A stretch of DNA of 64,000 bases from Bacteroides faecis MAJ27 (GTDB lineage: Bacteria; Bacteroidota; Bacteroidia; Bacteroidales; Bacteroidaceae): the NCBI RefSeq assembly GCF_900106755.1, contig NZ_FNNN01000016.1, forward strand, positions 1-64,000. Reading direction: 5' to 3'. Positions 15,738-24,800 of the stretch are shown here, piece after piece. The notes under the pieces are model-generated. The model did not search any database. It saw only the letters and a list, made by a program, of their open reading frames with translations, and had not been told where the DNA came from. The translations under genes were made by a program, and so were the position numbers. Position 1 is the first letter of the stretch. Each line of letters opens with the position of its first letter.

Positions 15738-17000
15738 TTATTCAGCGTATTTCTTGAAGATAACGCACGCATTGTGACCACCAAATCCAAAAGTATTGGA
15801 CAGGGCAACATTAACCTCACGTTTCTGAGCCTTGTTGAACGTGAAATTAAGGTCGTAGTCAATGTTCTCGTCGTTGTCACCTTCTTCATGGTTGATAGTC
15901 GGAGGAACAATGCCGTTCTTGATGGCAAGGATACTGGCGATAGATTCTACCGCACCGGCAGCTCCCAGCAAGTGACCCGTCATTGATTTTGTAGAACTGA
16001 TGTTCAGTTCGTATGCGTGATCACCGAATACTTCTTTAATCGCTTTCGCTTCTGAAATATCACCTACCGGAGTAGATGTTCCGTGAACGTTGATGTAATC
16101 TACTTCTTTCGGATCCATTTCTGCATCTTCCAGTGCATTCATCATTACCAGTTTGGCACCAAGACCTTCCGGATGAGAAGCTGTTAAGTGATGAGCATCC
16201 GCAGACATACCTACACCGGCAACCTCTGCATAGATTTTCGCACCACGGGCCTTAGCGTGTTCCAGTTCTTCCAGGATCAGGCAACCGCCACCTTCGCCCA
16301 TGATGAAGCCGTCGCGGCTTGCACTGAATGGACGTGAAGCCTTGCCAGGCTCATCGTTGCGTGTTGACAGAGCGTGCATAGCGTTAAAACCGCCTACACC
16401 TGCCGGGAAGATAGCTGCTTCCGAACCACCGGATACGATTACGTTTGCTTTGCCCAGACGAATCAGGTTGAAAGCATCCGCGATAGCATTGGTAGAGGTA
16501 GCACATGCTGAACAAGTCGCGTAATTAGGACCATGGAAGCCATACATGATAGAAATCTGTCCGGCAGCGATATCCGAGATCATCTTCGGGATGAAGAACG
16601 GATTGAACTTGGGACCTATTTCCTGGTGAGTGTAGTAGTTGCCTACTTCTTCCTCGAATGTATGTATACCACCGATACCGGCGCCAAAAATAACACCGAT
16701 TCTGTTCAAATCTTCTTTTTCGACGTCAAGACCGGAGTCTGCTACCGCTTCTTTGGCAACGGCGACAGCATACTGGGTGTATAAGTCCATCTTTCTTGCC
16801 TCTTTACGGTCGATATATTTAGTTACATCGAAGTTTTTCACTTCGCATGCAAACTGGGTCTTGAATAGCGACGCATCAAAATGAGTAATAGGCCCTGCTC
16901 CACTAACCCCGTTCACTAGATTCTCCCAAAATTCGGGAACGTCATTGCCAACAGGAGTAATGGCGCCAAGGCCTGTTACTACCACTCTTTTTAATTCCAT
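15738..17000 (-). CDS. fabF: Beta-ketoacyl-ACP synthase II
   Basis: Condenses malonyl-ACP with acyl-ACP during fatty acid elongation. The 420-residue protein has the full Cys-His-His triad: ATCSACATS (Cys near 164), HGTSTPVGD (His near 304) and MTGHLLGAAGAV (His near 341), plus the C-terminal FGFGGHNA loop. It lies between acpP, its substrate carrier (18-nt gap), and rnc. Confidence 0.97.
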   Translation of the reverse strand: MELKRVVVTGLGAITPVGNDVPEFWENLVNGVSGAGPITHFDASLFKTQFACEVKNFDVTKYIDRKEARKMDLYTQYAVAVAKEAVADSGLDVEKEDLNRIGVIFGAGIGGIHTFEEEVGNYYTHQEIGPKFNPFFIPKMISDIAAGQISIMYGFHGPNYATCSACATSTNAIADAFNLIRLGKANVIVSGGSEAAIFPAGVGGFNAMHALSTRNDEPGKASRPFSASRDGFIMGEGGGCLILEELEHAKARGAKIYAEVAGVGMSADAHHLTASHPEGLGAKLVMMNALEDAEMDPKEVDYINVHGTSTPVGDISEAKAIKEVFGDHAYELNISSTKSMTGHLLGAAGAVESIASILAIKNGIVPPTINHEEGDNDENIDYDLNFTFNKAQKREVNVALSNTFGFGGHNACVIFKKYAE

Positions 17001-17018
17001 ATTGATGAAATCGGATAA

Positions 17019-17255
17019 TTACTTAGCGTGTTCTTCGATATAAGATACAGCATCACCTACAGTACCAATCTTTTCTGCTTGGTCATCAGGAATAGAGATA
17101 CCGAATTCTTTTTCGAATTCCATGATAAGTTCTACAGTGTCAAGAGAATCTGCTCCCAGGTCGTTAGTGAAGCTTGCTTCGTTAGTAACTTCTGATTCTT
17201 CTACGCCTAATTTATCAACGATAATCGCTTTTACTCTTGATGCAATTTCAGACAT
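17019..17255 (-). CDS. acpP: Acyl carrier protein
   Basis: A 78-residue acidic carrier protein that holds growing acyl chains on 4'-phosphopantetheine. The attachment motif GADSLDTVEL places the modified Ser at 37. First gene of the acpP-fabF-rnc operon; a TTCCTTTG box at 17307-17314 is the likely promoter element. Confidence 0.97.
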   Translation of the reverse strand: MSEIASRVKAIIVDKLGVEESEVTNEASFTNDLGADSLDTVELIMEFEKEFGISIPDDQAEKIGTVGDAVSYIEEHAK

Positions 17256-17306
17256 AACTTTAAGTTTTTAATTAATAATTAGTTTTATTTCTTTAAATTT
17301 GCGGTG

Positions 17307-17314
17307 CAAAGGAA
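17307..17314 (-). promoter_or_regulatory. Candidate -7 box of acpP operon
   Basis: Minus strand TTCCTTTG, one mismatch to TAnnTTTG, 51 nt before the acpP ATG. Confidence 0.4.
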
Positions 17315-17404
17315 TGAATATTTATCGTTTTGCGCAAATATTTGACTAAATAAATGCAGTCTTTTGCACATTTTTCACTGTTTTGTGCATTGAATTCGAG
17401 TATA

Positions 17405-17971
17405 ATGAAGAAAAACATCGCCATTTTCGCTTCCGGTTCCGGCTCAAATGCCGAGAATATCATCCGGTATTTCCAAAAGAGCGACTCCGCTACGGTGTCG
17501 TTAGTACTTTCTAATAAAAGTGACGCCTACGTTTTGGAACGTTCGCATCGCCTGAAAGTGCCCTGTAACGTGTTCCCAAAGGAGGACTGGATTGCCGGAG
17601 ATGAAATTCTGGCTATTTTGCAGGAATATCGTATTGACTTTATTGTGCTGGCAGGATTCCTTGTTCGTGTGCCGGATTTACTTTTACATGCTTATCCCGG
17701 TAAAATCATAAATATACATCCTGCTCTTTTGCCTAAGTTCGGTGGCAAAGGTATGTACGGAGACAAAGTTCACGAAGCTGTGGTGGCTGCGGGCGAAAAA
17801 GAAAGTGGTATTACTATACATTATATTAATGAACACTATGACGAAGGAAGCATTATCTTCCAGGCTACCTGTCCTGTACTTCCCGATGATTCTCCCGAAG
17901 AAGTCGCAAAGAAAGTACATGCTTTGGAATATGAGCACTTTCCCCGTATTGTGGAAGAAATATTAGGTTAA
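17405..17971 (+). CDS. purN: Phosphoribosylglycinamide formyltransferase
   Basis: Transfers a formyl group from 10-formyl-tetrahydrofolate to GAR, the third step of purine synthesis. From the ATG at 17405 the product is 188 residues, normal for PurN, and starts MKKNIAIFASGSGSN. It has NIHPALLPKFGGKG with the catalytic His105 and HYDEGSII with the catalytic Asp near 146. An in-frame ATG at 17354 would add 17 hydrophobic residues that no homologous domain needs, so it was set aside. Convergent with pdxB, only 6 nt apart. Confidence 0.95.
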   Translation: MKKNIAIFASGSGSNAENIIRYFQKSDSATVSLVLSNKSDAYVLERSHRLKVPCNVFPKEDWIAGDEILAILQEYRIDFIVLAGFLVRVPDLLLHAYPGKIINIHPALLPKFGGKGMYGDKVHEAVVAAGEKESGITIHYINEHYDEGSIIFQATCPVLPDDSPEEVAKKVHALEYEHFPRIVEEILG

Positions 17972-17974
17972 TAA

Positions 17975-17995
17975 GTATTAGGTATTACCTAATAC
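17975..17995. terminator. Shared palindrome between purN and pdxB
   Basis: A perfect 21-bp palindrome (ten-base arms GTATTAGGTA/TACCTAATAC, one central base) that covers the pdxB stop codon and starts 4 nt past purN. No T run follows, so a two-way terminator is an inference. Confidence 0.5.
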
Positions 17996-19027
17996 CTGTA
18001 TATATGCCTTTTCCTCTCTCCGCAATGGATAATCTCCCCGTAATGTTTCGAATAGTTCCGGTTGGGATTTTAACCGGTTGCTGTCTTCGGCGGGATTGTA
18101 CATCTTCAGCAGAGCTTCTTCCCGGTCTTTGGCTTCGATGACAGGTGAGAGTGGGGCGGGAGGGTTAATCTCGTAAGTTGCATTCAGGTGGAAAAAACGG
18201 CAGATGGAGTCCAGTGACATTCGGGTTGCATTCGCTTTGCCATCGGCAGAGTATCCGGCAATATGCGGAGTACCTATAAGTACTTTATCCAGTAACTCGC
18301 GGTTGATTTCCGGTTCGTGTTCCCATACATCGATCACTGCGTCTGAGATTGTACCGTTGTCAATGGCTTCCAGCAGGGCATTTGTTTCGATCACTTCTCC
18401 CCTTGAAGTGTTGATGATAACAGGTTTCCGTTGGAGAGACCGGAAGAATTTCTCGTCTGCCAGATGGAACGTTTTATATTTCCCTTCTTTATATAAAGGT
18501 ACGTGAAAGGTGATGATGTCACATTCTTTGGCTATTCTCTCTAGTGGAGTGAATGTTGTGCCCCCTTCTTTCTCTTCTCTGGGCAAATCATTCAGCAGTA
18601 CACGCATGCCGAAATCCTGTGCTGCTTTGGCTACCTTGCTTCCTACATTACCTACACCGATAATGCCGATAGTCAGCTCGTCTAATTTTTTATTTTGAAG
18701 AGATTTCCAGACCAGAAGAGATGACTGTATATATTGAGCTACCGAAGCGGAATTGCATCCCGGAGCATTCGCCCACTCGATACCTGCCTGCTTGCAATAT
18801 TCGGTGTCGATATGGTCGAACCCGATGGTTGCCGTAGCGATGAATTTTACTTTGCTGCCTTCCAGCAATTCCCGGTTGCAGTGAGTGCGGGTCCGGATGA
18901 TGAGTGCGTCCGCATCCTGTATCAGTTCCCGTGTAAAATCCTTTCCCGGTGCGTAAATTACCTCGTCGGCAATTTTCTCTGCTGCCTCTTTTATATAAGG
19001 TATCTTATCGTCTATAATAATTTTCAT
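17978..19027 (-). CDS. pdxB: Erythronate-4-phosphate dehydrogenase
   Basis: Oxidises 4-phosphoerythronate in the DXP-dependent route to pyridoxal phosphate. The 349-residue protein starts MKIIIDDKIPYIKEAAE, has the NAD-binding Rossmann motif GIIGVGNVGSKVA near 118-130, and the D-2-hydroxyacid dehydrogenase signature INTSRGEVIETNALLEA, then HIAGYSADGKANAT with the active-site His. The PdxB-type C-terminal extension (about 60 residues) is present. The ATG at 19027 is preferred over one four codons upstream because of the typical N-terminus. Confidence 0.92.
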   Translation of the reverse strand: MKIIIDDKIPYIKEAAEKIADEVIYAPGKDFTRELIQDADALIIRTRTHCNRELLEGSKVKFIATATIGFDHIDTEYCKQAGIEWANAPGCNSASVAQYIQSSLLVWKSLQNKKLDELTIGIIGVGNVGSKVAKAAQDFGMRVLLNDLPREEKEGGTTFTPLERIAKECDIITFHVPLYKEGKYKTFHLADEKFFRSLQRKPVIINTSRGEVIETNALLEAIDNGTISDAVIDVWEHEPEINRELLDKVLIGTPHIAGYSADGKANATRMSLDSICRFFHLNATYEINPPAPLSPVIEAKDREEALLKMYNPAEDSNRLKSQPELFETLRGDYPLRREEKAYIQVLGNT

Positions 19028-19104
19028 ATACAATTCCATTTTAGCTCAGACAAAGGTAAGAAATAAAAAAGTAAGAAACGGTTGCTTGTCTGAAAAATAT
19101 TACA

Positions 19105-19112
19105 TAGCTTTG
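19105..19112 (+). promoter_or_regulatory. Promoter -7 box of LPS core operon
   Basis: TAGCTTTG, with TTGC 19 nt upstream at 19082-19085; predicted start near 19118. It precedes DUF4254 and the following core genes, which are closely spaced. Confidence 0.6.
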
Positions 19113-19144
19113 TCCTATTATACATCTATTAGCTAGTTAAGATT

Positions 19145-19750
19145 ATGACATTTAGTAACCTTTGCAATGATATTTTTTGGAAATCGACAACAGATTACCA
19201 TGTGACGGATAGCGTAGATGCGCCGATGAACAATCCTTACGAGTTGAAGTCGATAGAGTATTACTTGTATCTGAAAAACTGGATTGATGCCGTACAATGG
19301 CATTTCGAAGATATTATCCGTGATCCTCAGATAGATCCGGTAGCAGCCGTAGCTTTAAAGAGAAGAATCGATAAATCCAATCAGGACCGTACGGATCTGG
19401 TTGAGTTGATCGACAGCTATTTCCTTGATCAATATAAGGATGTAAAGCCTTTGGCAGATGCTACAATCAATACAGAAAGTCCCGCCTGGGCAGTAGACCG
19501 TCTCTCTATTCTTGCTTTGAAAATTTACCACATGCAGCAGGAAGTGGAACGTACGGATACTACGGAAGAACATCGTGCACAATGCCAGACGAAACTGAGC
19601 ATTCTGCTGGAACAACGGAAAGACCTTTCTTCAGCTATCGATCAGTTACTGTCTGATATCGAAGCAGGGAAGAAATATATGAAAGTATACAAACAGATGA
19701 AGATGTATAATGACCCGGCATTGAATCCGGTGCTTTATGCAAAAAAATAA
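19145..19750 (+). CDS. DUF4254 domain protein
   Basis: A 201-residue soluble, mainly helical protein of the DUF4254 family (pattern NPYELKSIEYYLYLKNWIDAVQWHFEDIIRDP). No signal peptide or membrane segment. Its function is not known. The gene ends 3 nt before a GT9 heptosyltransferase-like gene, and the two are almost certainly co-transcribed, so a role in lipopolysaccharide core assembly is inferred from position only. Confidence 0.75.
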   Translation: MTFSNLCNDIFWKSTTDYHVTDSVDAPMNNPYELKSIEYYLYLKNWIDAVQWHFEDIIRDPQIDPVAAVALKRRIDKSNQDRTDLVELIDSYFLDQYKDVKPLADATINTESPAWAVDRLSILALKIYHMQQEVERTDTTEEHRAQCQTKLSILLEQRKDLSSAIDQLLSDIEAGKKYMKVYKQMKMYNDPALNPVLYAKK

Positions 19751-19753
19751 CGA

Positions 19754-20785
19754 ATGGCGCGTATTCTCATTATCCGTTTTTCAGCTCTTGGCGATGTAGC
19801 CATGACGATACCGGTAGTACATTCGCTGGCAGTGCAATATCCTCAACTTGAAATTACAGTGTTGAGTCGTGCTGTGTGGCAACCGCTTTTTCAGGGACTT
19901 CCTGCTAATGTGAGTTTTATCGGTGCTGATCTGACGGGTAAACATAAAGGATTGTGGGGGTTGAATACCCTTTATTCGGAACTGAAGGCAAAGCGTTTCG
20001 ATTATGTGGCGGACTTTCATCATGTGCTTCGTACGAAATACTTGTGCCTGAGATTTCGGCTTGCTAATATACCTGTGGCATCTATATGCAAAGGTAGAGC
20101 GGGAAAAGAAAAATTGGTTCGCCGTCGGCATAAAGTGCTGGAGAACCAGAAAAGTTCTTTCCGCCGCTATGCCGATGTGCTGGAGAAACTGGGCTTTCCT
20201 GTATTACTGAACTTTTCTTCAATTTATGGAGACGGAAAAGGGAATTTTGCAGAGATAGAACCTGTTGCGGGTACAAAAGATAATTTGAAATGGATTGGTA
20301 TAGCTCCTTTTGCCAAGCACGTAGGTAAGATTTATCCTATTGAGTTGCAGGAGCAGATAGTAGCCCATTTTGCCGCTGATCCGAAGGTGAAGGTTTTCCT
20401 TTTCGGAGGTGGTAAGAGTGAACAGGAAGTATTCGATAGTTGGGTGGCGAAATACCCTTCCGTCGTTTCCATGATTGGTAAGCTGAATATGCGTACCGAG
20501 CTGAATCTTATGAGCCATCTGGATGTGATGCTCTCGATGGATTCGGCAAATATGCATCTGGCTTCGCTGGTCAATATTCCGGTGATCTCTGTTTGGGGAG
20601 CTACTCATCCTTATGCCGGATTTATGGGATGGAAGCAATTGCCGGTCAATACAGTACAACTCGAACTGTCGTGCCGCCCTTGCTCTGTGTATGGGCAAAA
20701 ACCATGTTGGCGAGGCGATTATGCCTGCCTGAGAGAAATAAAACCCGAACAGGTAATAGCGAAGATTGAAGGAATAATCAATTAG
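19754..20785 (+). CDS. Glycosyltransferase family 9 (heptosyltransferase-like)
   Basis: A 343-residue GT-B enzyme of the ADP-heptose:LPS heptosyltransferase family, acting at the inner membrane on lipid A-core. It starts MARILIIRFSALGDVAMTIPVV, the usual GT9 N-terminus with the catalytic Asp region (LGD), and has the donor-binding C-terminal part FGGGKSEQ, MSMDSANMHLASLVNIPVISVWGATHPYAGF. The sugar transferred cannot be deduced; Bacteroides cores may not use heptose. Second gene of the core operon. Confidence 0.88.
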   Translation: MARILIIRFSALGDVAMTIPVVHSLAVQYPQLEITVLSRAVWQPLFQGLPANVSFIGADLTGKHKGLWGLNTLYSELKAKRFDYVADFHHVLRTKYLCLRFRLANIPVASICKGRAGKEKLVRRRHKVLENQKSSFRRYADVLEKLGFPVLLNFSSIYGDGKGNFAEIEPVAGTKDNLKWIGIAPFAKHVGKIYPIELQEQIVAHFAADPKVKVFLFGGGKSEQEVFDSWVAKYPSVVSMIGKLNMRTELNLMSHLDVMLSMDSANMHLASLVNIPVISVWGATHPYAGFMGWKQLPVNTVQLELSCRPCSVYGQKPCWRGDYACLREIKPEQVIAKIEGIIN

Positions 20786-20816
20786 GAGACAAATACTCCT
20801 GATATATGAAACAAGA

Positions 20817-21791
20817 ATGAAGAATAAACTTTTATATAAGTTGCGTAGCGGGAAAAATCCTAAGTTCATTTACTATTCGGTAAATGCTCTCAGACTTATC
20901 ATTCCGAAAGGTATTTTCCGGCTACGGTTACAAGGGAGGTTATCTTCATTATCCCGTCGGAAGGACAAAGACTATATAGAACGTCGTGTTGACTATTACA
21001 ATAAACTTTCCGGAACGGTGCCATTACCTTCCTCTGCTCCGCGTCTTTCAGAGCATAAGATGAGCAAGCAAAAAGTGTATTTCTTTGATACTTATCAATA
21101 TACCCGTTGGTTTTCCGATCAGTTTCAGTGGGGCTTCTGTCCTGGTGATGTGACATTTGTCCCCGACTATCCCTCTATTGTGAAAAGCCGTCCTCTGACA
21201 GAGGATAATGCGAATTCGATTGTGATGAAACTGGATAAGGTTCGTCATTTTATATTTGTAGACGATAAGAAGGCTTTTACTGAGAAGAAAAATATGGTAA
21301 TCTTTCGCGGAAAGGTAAAAGGAAAACCTTCCAGGAAGATGTTTATGGAGATGTATTTTCATCATCCGATGTGCGATTTGGGAGATGTCAGTAAAAATAC
21401 GACCGACCCGGTAGAGTGGCGCACGGAGAAGAAAACGATTAATGAGCATTTGGATTATAAATTCATAATGGCTCTTGAAGGAATCGATGTGGCCAGCAAC
21501 CTGAAATGGGTGATGTCATCGAATTCAATAGCAGTGATGCCTCGACCTACCTGTGAGACATGGTTTATGGAAGGCACGCTTATTCCCGATTATCATTATA
21601 TTGAAATAAAGCCGGATTTCTCTGATTTGGAAGAACGGTTGAATTACTATATAGAGCATGTAGACGAATCATTGGAGATCATCAGGCATGCTCATGAATA
21701 TGTGTCGCAATTTAAAGATAAGAGAAGAGAAAATTTGATATCACTGCTTGTGTTGGATAAATATTTTAAGATGACCGGGCAAAAGAGTTGA
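20817..21791 (+). CDS. Glycosyltransferase family 90 (CAP10-like)
   Basis: A 324-residue member of the GT90/CAP10 family, related to LpsA and fungal/animal xylosyl- or glucosyltransferases. The family pattern is clear in the C-terminal half: FRGKVKGKPSRKMFME, then YKFIMALEGIDVASNLKWVMSSNSIAVMP and ETWFMEGTLIPDYHYIEI. The N-terminal 90 residues are basic. It lies 31 nt after GT9 and before a Kdo/WaaP-type kinase, so it is probably an LPS-core glycosyltransferase. The sugar is unknown. Confidence 0.82.
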   Translation: MKNKLLYKLRSGKNPKFIYYSVNALRLIIPKGIFRLRLQGRLSSLSRRKDKDYIERRVDYYNKLSGTVPLPSSAPRLSEHKMSKQKVYFFDTYQYTRWFSDQFQWGFCPGDVTFVPDYPSIVKSRPLTEDNANSIVMKLDKVRHFIFVDDKKAFTEKKNMVIFRGKVKGKPSRKMFMEMYFHHPMCDLGDVSKNTTDPVEWRTEKKTINEHLDYKFIMALEGIDVASNLKWVMSSNSIAVMPRPTCETWFMEGTLIPDYHYIEIKPDFSDLEERLNYYIEHVDESLEIIRHAHEYVSQFKDKRRENLISLLVLDKYFKMTGQKS

Positions 21792-21831
21792 GAGATGAAG
21801 AGAAGTATGACCATTCTTGTTTTTTCGTAAG

Positions 21832-22575
21832 ATGAAGATAATGATTAACCCCAAATACGAATATCTGAGAGAATATGTAGAACGTATTCCTGAGGACTTT
21901 GAGACATTAGGAACGGTAATTCATTCCGGGCGGAATTTGATAAAGATGATCACGGTGGATGGATTGGATATTAACGTGAAACGGTATGCCATACCTCCGC
22001 TGATAAATAGGATTGCTTATGCTTTTTTTCGTCCGTCAAAAGGGAAGCGTGCTTTTGTTTATCCCGAGAAACTGCTGGAGAAAGGATTTGAAACCCCTTG
22101 TCCTATTGCATATATAGAAGAAACAAAGATGGGATTGATTGGTCATTCATATTTTATGAGCATACAATCTCCCTATCGATATAACTTTTGCCAGTTTGGC
22201 AATGCAGACATAGAAAGCTGTGCAGATGTAGTGACCGCTTTTGCGGAATTCACAGCGCGCTTGCATGAAGCCGGAATTTTACATTTGGACTATTCACCGG
22301 GAAATATCCTGTATGATAAGATAGGAGAAGAATATCATTTCTCACTGGTGGATATTAACAGAATGCATTTTGGTGAAGTGGATATTAAGAAAGGTTGTGC
22401 GAATTTTGCCCGTTTATGGGGGCAGACGCCCTTCTTTATCCTGTTGGGAAAAGAATATGCCCGTTCGAGAAAGATGGATGAGGAAGAATGTGTGCGTTTG
22501 ATTCTGCATTACAGAAAGAAATTCTGGAACAGATACCGACGCAGACATCAGGTTTGGTTTCAGTTGGATATTTAA
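21832..22575 (+). CDS. Lipopolysaccharide kinase (Kdo/WaaP) family protein
   Basis: A 247-residue protein-kinase-like enzyme. The catalytic loop HLDYSPGNIL carries Asp153 and the metal-binding LVDINRM carries Asp174, replacing the DFG motif as in Kdo kinase KdkA and WaaP. KRYA is a candidate ATP-binding Lys. It would phosphorylate Kdo or another core sugar on the cytoplasmic side. ATG 21832 is chosen; a second ATG at 21841 is possible. It sits between GT90 and a bifunctional glycosyltransferase. Confidence 0.82.
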   Translation: MKIMINPKYEYLREYVERIPEDFETLGTVIHSGRNLIKMITVDGLDINVKRYAIPPLINRIAYAFFRPSKGKRAFVYPEKLLEKGFETPCPIAYIEETKMGLIGHSYFMSIQSPYRYNFCQFGNADIESCADVVTAFAEFTARLHEAGILHLDYSPGNILYDKIGEEYHFSLVDINRMHFGEVDIKKGCANFARLWGQTPFFILLGKEYARSRKMDEEECVRLILHYRKKFWNRYRRRHQVWFQLDI

Positions 22576-22580
22576 TGGCT

Positions 22581-22588
22581 AAAGGAGG
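22581..22588 (+). promoter_or_regulatory. Strong Shine-Dalgarno site
   Basis: AAAGGAGG ending 7 nt before the ATG at 22596. Near-perfect SD sites are rare in Bacteroides and this one fixes the start of the following gene. Confidence 0.6.
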
Positions 22589-22595
22589 ATAATTA

Positions 22596-24638
22596 ATGAT
22601 AGTTGTTTTTGAAAATAATGTTATTTGCCCGGATAGCAAAGTACAGGACTACTTGCTGGCTCATCATGCAGATCTGGAAGAAATGCCGGATGAGGATTAT
22701 GAATTATGCCTGGTCCGTTTGCATAAGGAGGAAAACGTTCATAACGCTGTTCGTATGGATTTGACCCTTTGGAAGGAAATCTCGAGAGAACTTTATTGGG
22801 CTGAGGGAGAGATGGAGTGCAATTATTCTATTATCCGTTTTAGCCGGAAAGCTGCTCCTTTGCAGATGTCAGTCGTGTTGTCAACTTGTAATCAGCCTGC
22901 ATGGCTGGAGAAGGTGTTGTGGGGATATGAAGCCCAGGATACTAAAAGCTTTGAATTGATTGTGGCCGATGATGGTTCGCGAAAAGAAACCTATGATATG
23001 TTGCAGAGGGTAACTCCGCAATTGACTTTTCGGGTGAAACATGTATGGCACGAAGATAAGGGATTCCGTAAATGTGATATCCTGAATAAGGGGATACAGG
23101 CTGCACAAACAGATTATCTGCTTTTTAGTGATGGTGATTGTATTCCGCGTAAAGATTTCGTATCAACTCATCTGCGTCTTCGCCGCAAAGGACGTTTCCT
23201 GTCCGGCGGATATCATAAGTTGAGTATGGATTTGTCGAAAGATCTTACGAAAGATGATATATTATCCGGCAGATGTTTTGACCTGCAATGGATGAGAGGA
23301 AAAGGAATGCCTGCTTCTTTTAAAAATAATAAACTGACTGCTACAGGATTTAAAAGATGGCTGTTAAACACATTTACACCTACCAAAGCAAGCTGGAACG
23401 GACATAATGCTTCCGGTTGGCTAAACGATATTCTGGCAGTGAATGGTTTTGACGAGCGCATGCAATACGGTGGACAAGATCGTGAATTTGGAGAGCGTCT
23501 GGAGAATTATGGGATTCATGGTATGCAGATACGTTATTCTACCGTATGTCTTCATCTGGACCACGCAAGGGGGTATAAAACGAAAGAATCCATCCAGAAG
23601 AACCGTGATATAAGGAAGCATACCCGTAGTGCAAAAGTGAAATGGGCCTCTTTGGGTATTGTGAAGGGTGAGTTACGAGGTAAAACAGTTGAGGCGAACA
23701 GTTATTACGACCGCTATACACGGGAAGAGGAGAAACTGGTCTCCTATAAAGAAAAAGGAGGTTTTTATCGGCATATATATTCCTTGCCTTGCAGATGGAG
23801 AAGAGCAAAATACCACGATAAGGTCGTTCGTGCCTACCAACAGGGTTTTGATGCTCCGGCATTATTGAATAACTCGGAAGTCATAGTTTCATTGACGACA
23901 TTTCCTCCTCGTATTTCTCAACTTCACTTGGTGTTGAAGTCAATTCTGTGGCAGACATATGTTCCCGCAGATATAATTGTGTGGTTGTCAGAACAGGAGT
24001 TTCCCGGACGGTTGAACGATCTGCCGGAAGAACTCAGAAAACTGACAGCTAATGGAGTGAAATTTAAATTTGTACCTGAGAATTTCCGTTCTCATAAAAA
24101 GTATTATTATGTTTTTCGGGAATACCCGGATCATAAAGTGATTACAGTAGATGATGATCTGATTTACCCCCGAAATACGATTGAGCGTTTGCTTTCTTTG
24201 TCATATCAGTATCCGGACACGGTTTGCGGAAATGTTATCCGGAAAATTCGTATGGATGGGAATACTTTTTCGGTGTATAGAAAATGGCCGAAGGTGTTTA
24301 TGATGCCGGTGAATAGCTCTTTGCAGAATGTAGCCATTGGATGCGGAGGAATTTATTATCCTTCCCGTTGGTATGGAGAGGAGCTGTTCGACTGGAAAAT
24401 AATCAGTGAACATTGCCCGTTTGCGGATGATTTGTGGTTGAAAGCGAATGAATTAAAGAGGCGGATCAATGTGACGGGAGGCGGAGAATTTTATCCCCGA
24501 CCGATAGAATTGCCGCAAACACAGAATAATAGCTTACAAAAGAAAAATAACGGGAAAATTAACCTGAATGATAAACAGTGGAAATCTTTGAATGAACTTT
24601 GGAAACTAGACGAATTATACTGTATAAATGGCAAATAA
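22596..24638 (+). CDS. Bifunctional glycosyltransferase (GT2 plus second GT-A domain)
   Basis: A 680-residue protein with two glycosyltransferase parts. Residues about 90-330 form a GT2 domain: MSVVLSTCNQPAWLEKVL, ADDGSRKET, the SDGDC metal motif, and a galactosyltransferase-type C-terminal segment VNGFDERMQYGGQDREFGERLENYG. Residues about 425-670 form a second GT-A-like domain: IVSLTTFPPRISQLHLVLKS, the metal motif VDDDLIYP and a PFADDLWLK segment. The first 85 residues are of unknown role. No membrane segments; it would act on the cytoplasmic face. It closes the core operon. The two domains may add successive sugars. Confidence 0.85.
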   Translation: MIVVFENNVICPDSKVQDYLLAHHADLEEMPDEDYELCLVRLHKEENVHNAVRMDLTLWKEISRELYWAEGEMECNYSIIRFSRKAAPLQMSVVLSTCNQPAWLEKVLWGYEAQDTKSFELIVADDGSRKETYDMLQRVTPQLTFRVKHVWHEDKGFRKCDILNKGIQAAQTDYLLFSDGDCIPRKDFVSTHLRLRRKGRFLSGGYHKLSMDLSKDLTKDDILSGRCFDLQWMRGKGMPASFKNNKLTATGFKRWLLNTFTPTKASWNGHNASGWLNDILAVNGFDERMQYGGQDREFGERLENYGIHGMQIRYSTVCLHLDHARGYKTKESIQKNRDIRKHTRSAKVKWASLGIVKGELRGKTVEANSYYDRYTREEEKLVSYKEKGGFYRHIYSLPCRWRRAKYHDKVVRAYQQGFDAPALLNNSEVIVSLTTFPPRISQLHLVLKSILWQTYVPADIIVWLSEQEFPGRLNDLPEELRKLTANGVKFKFVPENFRSHKKYYYVFREYPDHKVITVDDDLIYPRNTIERLLSLSYQYPDTVCGNVIRKIRMDGNTFSVYRKWPKVFMMPVNSSLQNVAIGCGGIYYPSRWYGEELFDWKIISEHCPFADDLWLKANELKRRINVTGGGEFYPRPIELPQTQNNSLQKKNNGKINLNDKQWKSLNELWKLDELYCINGK

Positions 24639-24718
24639 GAGGTAATTGTTTGATTTGAGAGTGTTTAGATTGTATTATCGAATCACAGAAGAGTGTGAAA
24701 TTTATTTAAATTTGAGGG

Positions 24719-24769
24719 TAGTTTTGCAGTATTCCTTGTTATATAGCATTCTATATAGAAGGGGCTGCA
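24719..24769 (+). promoter_or_regulatory. Promoter box and leader hairpin before GT2 gene
   Basis: TAGTTTTG at 24719-24726 matches the -7 consensus. It is overlapped by a long hairpin, TGCAG (24725) with CTGCA (24769), and CCTT-N2-TATATAG with CTATATA-N-AAGG around a CATT loop. The 162-nt gap after the core operon holds nothing else visible. Confidence 0.45.
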
Positions 24770-24800
24770 GTAAAAATAAAAAGTTGACAAGTAGAATAAT

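Noticed and set aside
17354..17404. Upstream ATG of purN
   Set aside because: Adds 17 residues with no counterpart in the family; the ATG at 17405 starts the canonical MKKNIAIFASGSGSN.
17975..17995. Repressor site for purN or pdxB
   Set aside because: It lies at the 3' ends of both genes, so a terminator role is more likely.
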